Assembly: GCF_026013365.1 (NCBI RefSeq)
Contig: NZ_JAPDOE010000002.1
Location: 868,001 to 932,000, forward strand
DNA from: Paenibacillus sp. LS1
GTDB taxonomy: Bacteria > Bacillota > Bacilli > Paenibacillales > Paenibacillaceae
Length of the DNA: 64,000 nucleotides
Direction: 5' to 3'
Below, one piece after another: positions 63,700 through 64,000 of the stretch (positions within the stretch are counted from its first letter, which is position 1; each line of letters opens with the position of its first letter). Both the position numbers and the translations under genes were made by a program. The notes beneath the pieces are model-generated. The model searched no databases, was not told the origin of the DNA, and saw nothing but the letters and a program-made list of their open reading frames with translations.

Positions 63700-64000
63700 T
63701 TAGTTCTGCATTACGAAATCTTCATGCACGGAATTCTCTTCATCGAACATGCGCACGATGTCATATCGCGTGTTACGTTGTGCCGGAATATAACCAGACT
63801 CGCGAATCAAACGCAGAATGGATTCAATGTTAACTTTGTATGTTGCACCAGCAGCAGATACAACGTTCTCTTCGATCATCGTGCTACCGAAGTCATTACA
63901 GCCAAATTCAAGCGACTTCTTACCGATCTCAGGACCCATGGTTACCCAAGAGGATTGAATGTTCTTGATATTATCCAGCACCAGTCGGCTGATGGCTACA
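63700..64000 (-). CDS. mqnC: Cyclic dehypoxanthinyl futalosine synthase, C-terminal part
   Basis: The last 99 full residues of a radical SAM enzyme of the futalosine menaquinone pathway; the rest, with the cluster cysteines, lies beyond the window. IQSSWVTMGPEIGKKSLEFGCNDFGSTMIEENVVSAAGA, seen in overlapping parts, is characteristic of MqnC. It implies that this organism makes menaquinone by the futalosine route. The reading frame stays open to base 64000. Confidence 0.9.
   Translation of the reverse strand, partial: VAISRLVLDNIKNIQSSWVTMGPEIGKKSLEFGCNDFGSTMIEENVVSAAGATYKVNIESILRLIRESGYIPAQRNTRYDIVRMFDEENSVHEDFVMQN

Noticed and set aside
1-64000. CRISPR arrays, insertion sequences, prophage, tRNA and rRNA genes
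   Set aside because: No regularly spaced repeats, transposase or integrase frames, terminal repeats or tRNA-like cloverleaf sequences were noticed by eye. A tool run could still find a divergent case.

Overview
The window looks like a Paenibacillus-type chromosome (Bacillota, spore-forming). The evidence is strong AGGAGG ribosome sites, sporulation genes (yhbH, spoVR, prkA, ytxC, a gamma-type SASP, abrB), LplB/LplC-type sugar permeases, a LiaFSR system, a thrS T-box and a futalosine-pathway mqnC. No rRNA, tRNA, CRISPR array, insertion sequence or prophage was seen. Most genes are on the minus strand.

The most interesting part is 1-9.4 kb, a complete lasso-peptide (RiPP) operon on the minus strand. 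It runs from a promoter at 9366-9394 to a terminator near 890. In transcription order it encodes a PAPS-type sulfotransferase, the lasso cyclase, a 45-codon precursor (5804-5941), an HPr-kinase-like peptide kinase, a PqqD-like B1 protein, the B2 protease, a nucleotidyltransferase and an ABC exporter. The precursor is read here as a 22-residue leader plus a 23-residue core, AGIGYRQIDW... ending in Ser. It matches the paeninodin layout: Thr at -2, Ala1, Asp9 ring acceptor and C-terminal Ser. A lone cysC (APS kinase, makes PAPS) lies convergently beside the operon. The prediction is a lasso peptide that is phosphorylated and possibly also sulfated. The promoter carries a palindrome exactly between -35 and -10, plus two more half-sites at a strict 31-bp period. 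A terminator with a competing upstream stem separates the precursor from the tailoring genes.

9.5-25 kb: an UMF1/Atg22-type MFS transporter, yhbH-spoVR, an MHYT-PAS-GGDEF-EAL protein, a modular GH10 xylanase with its LacI regulator and a promoter with two operator candidates, a globin-coupled transducer, prkA and a DUF2161 nuclease-like protein. 25-31 kb: azoreductase, PLP aminotransferase, a ComA-like orphan regulator and a small cluster of a coiled-coil membrane protein, a phosphodiester glycosidase and a 34-residue membrane peptide. 30.4-38.3 kb: a sugar operon (esterase, LplB and LplC permeases, binding protein, GH3 glucosidase, LacI) with twin operator palindromes upstream. A serine hydrolase is transcribed divergently.

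39.5-64 kb is mostly housekeeping and envelope stress: abrB, trmL, serC, glnA (beta-type, with a GlnR/TnrA-like box), DAHP synthase, ispH, a two-component system next to htrA, liaFSR, a SASP, a 3D-domain protein, thrS with T-box, ytxC, khtTU-like antiporter genes, yitT, a dehydrogenase/aldo-keto reductase pair and the C-terminal part of mqnC at the right edge.
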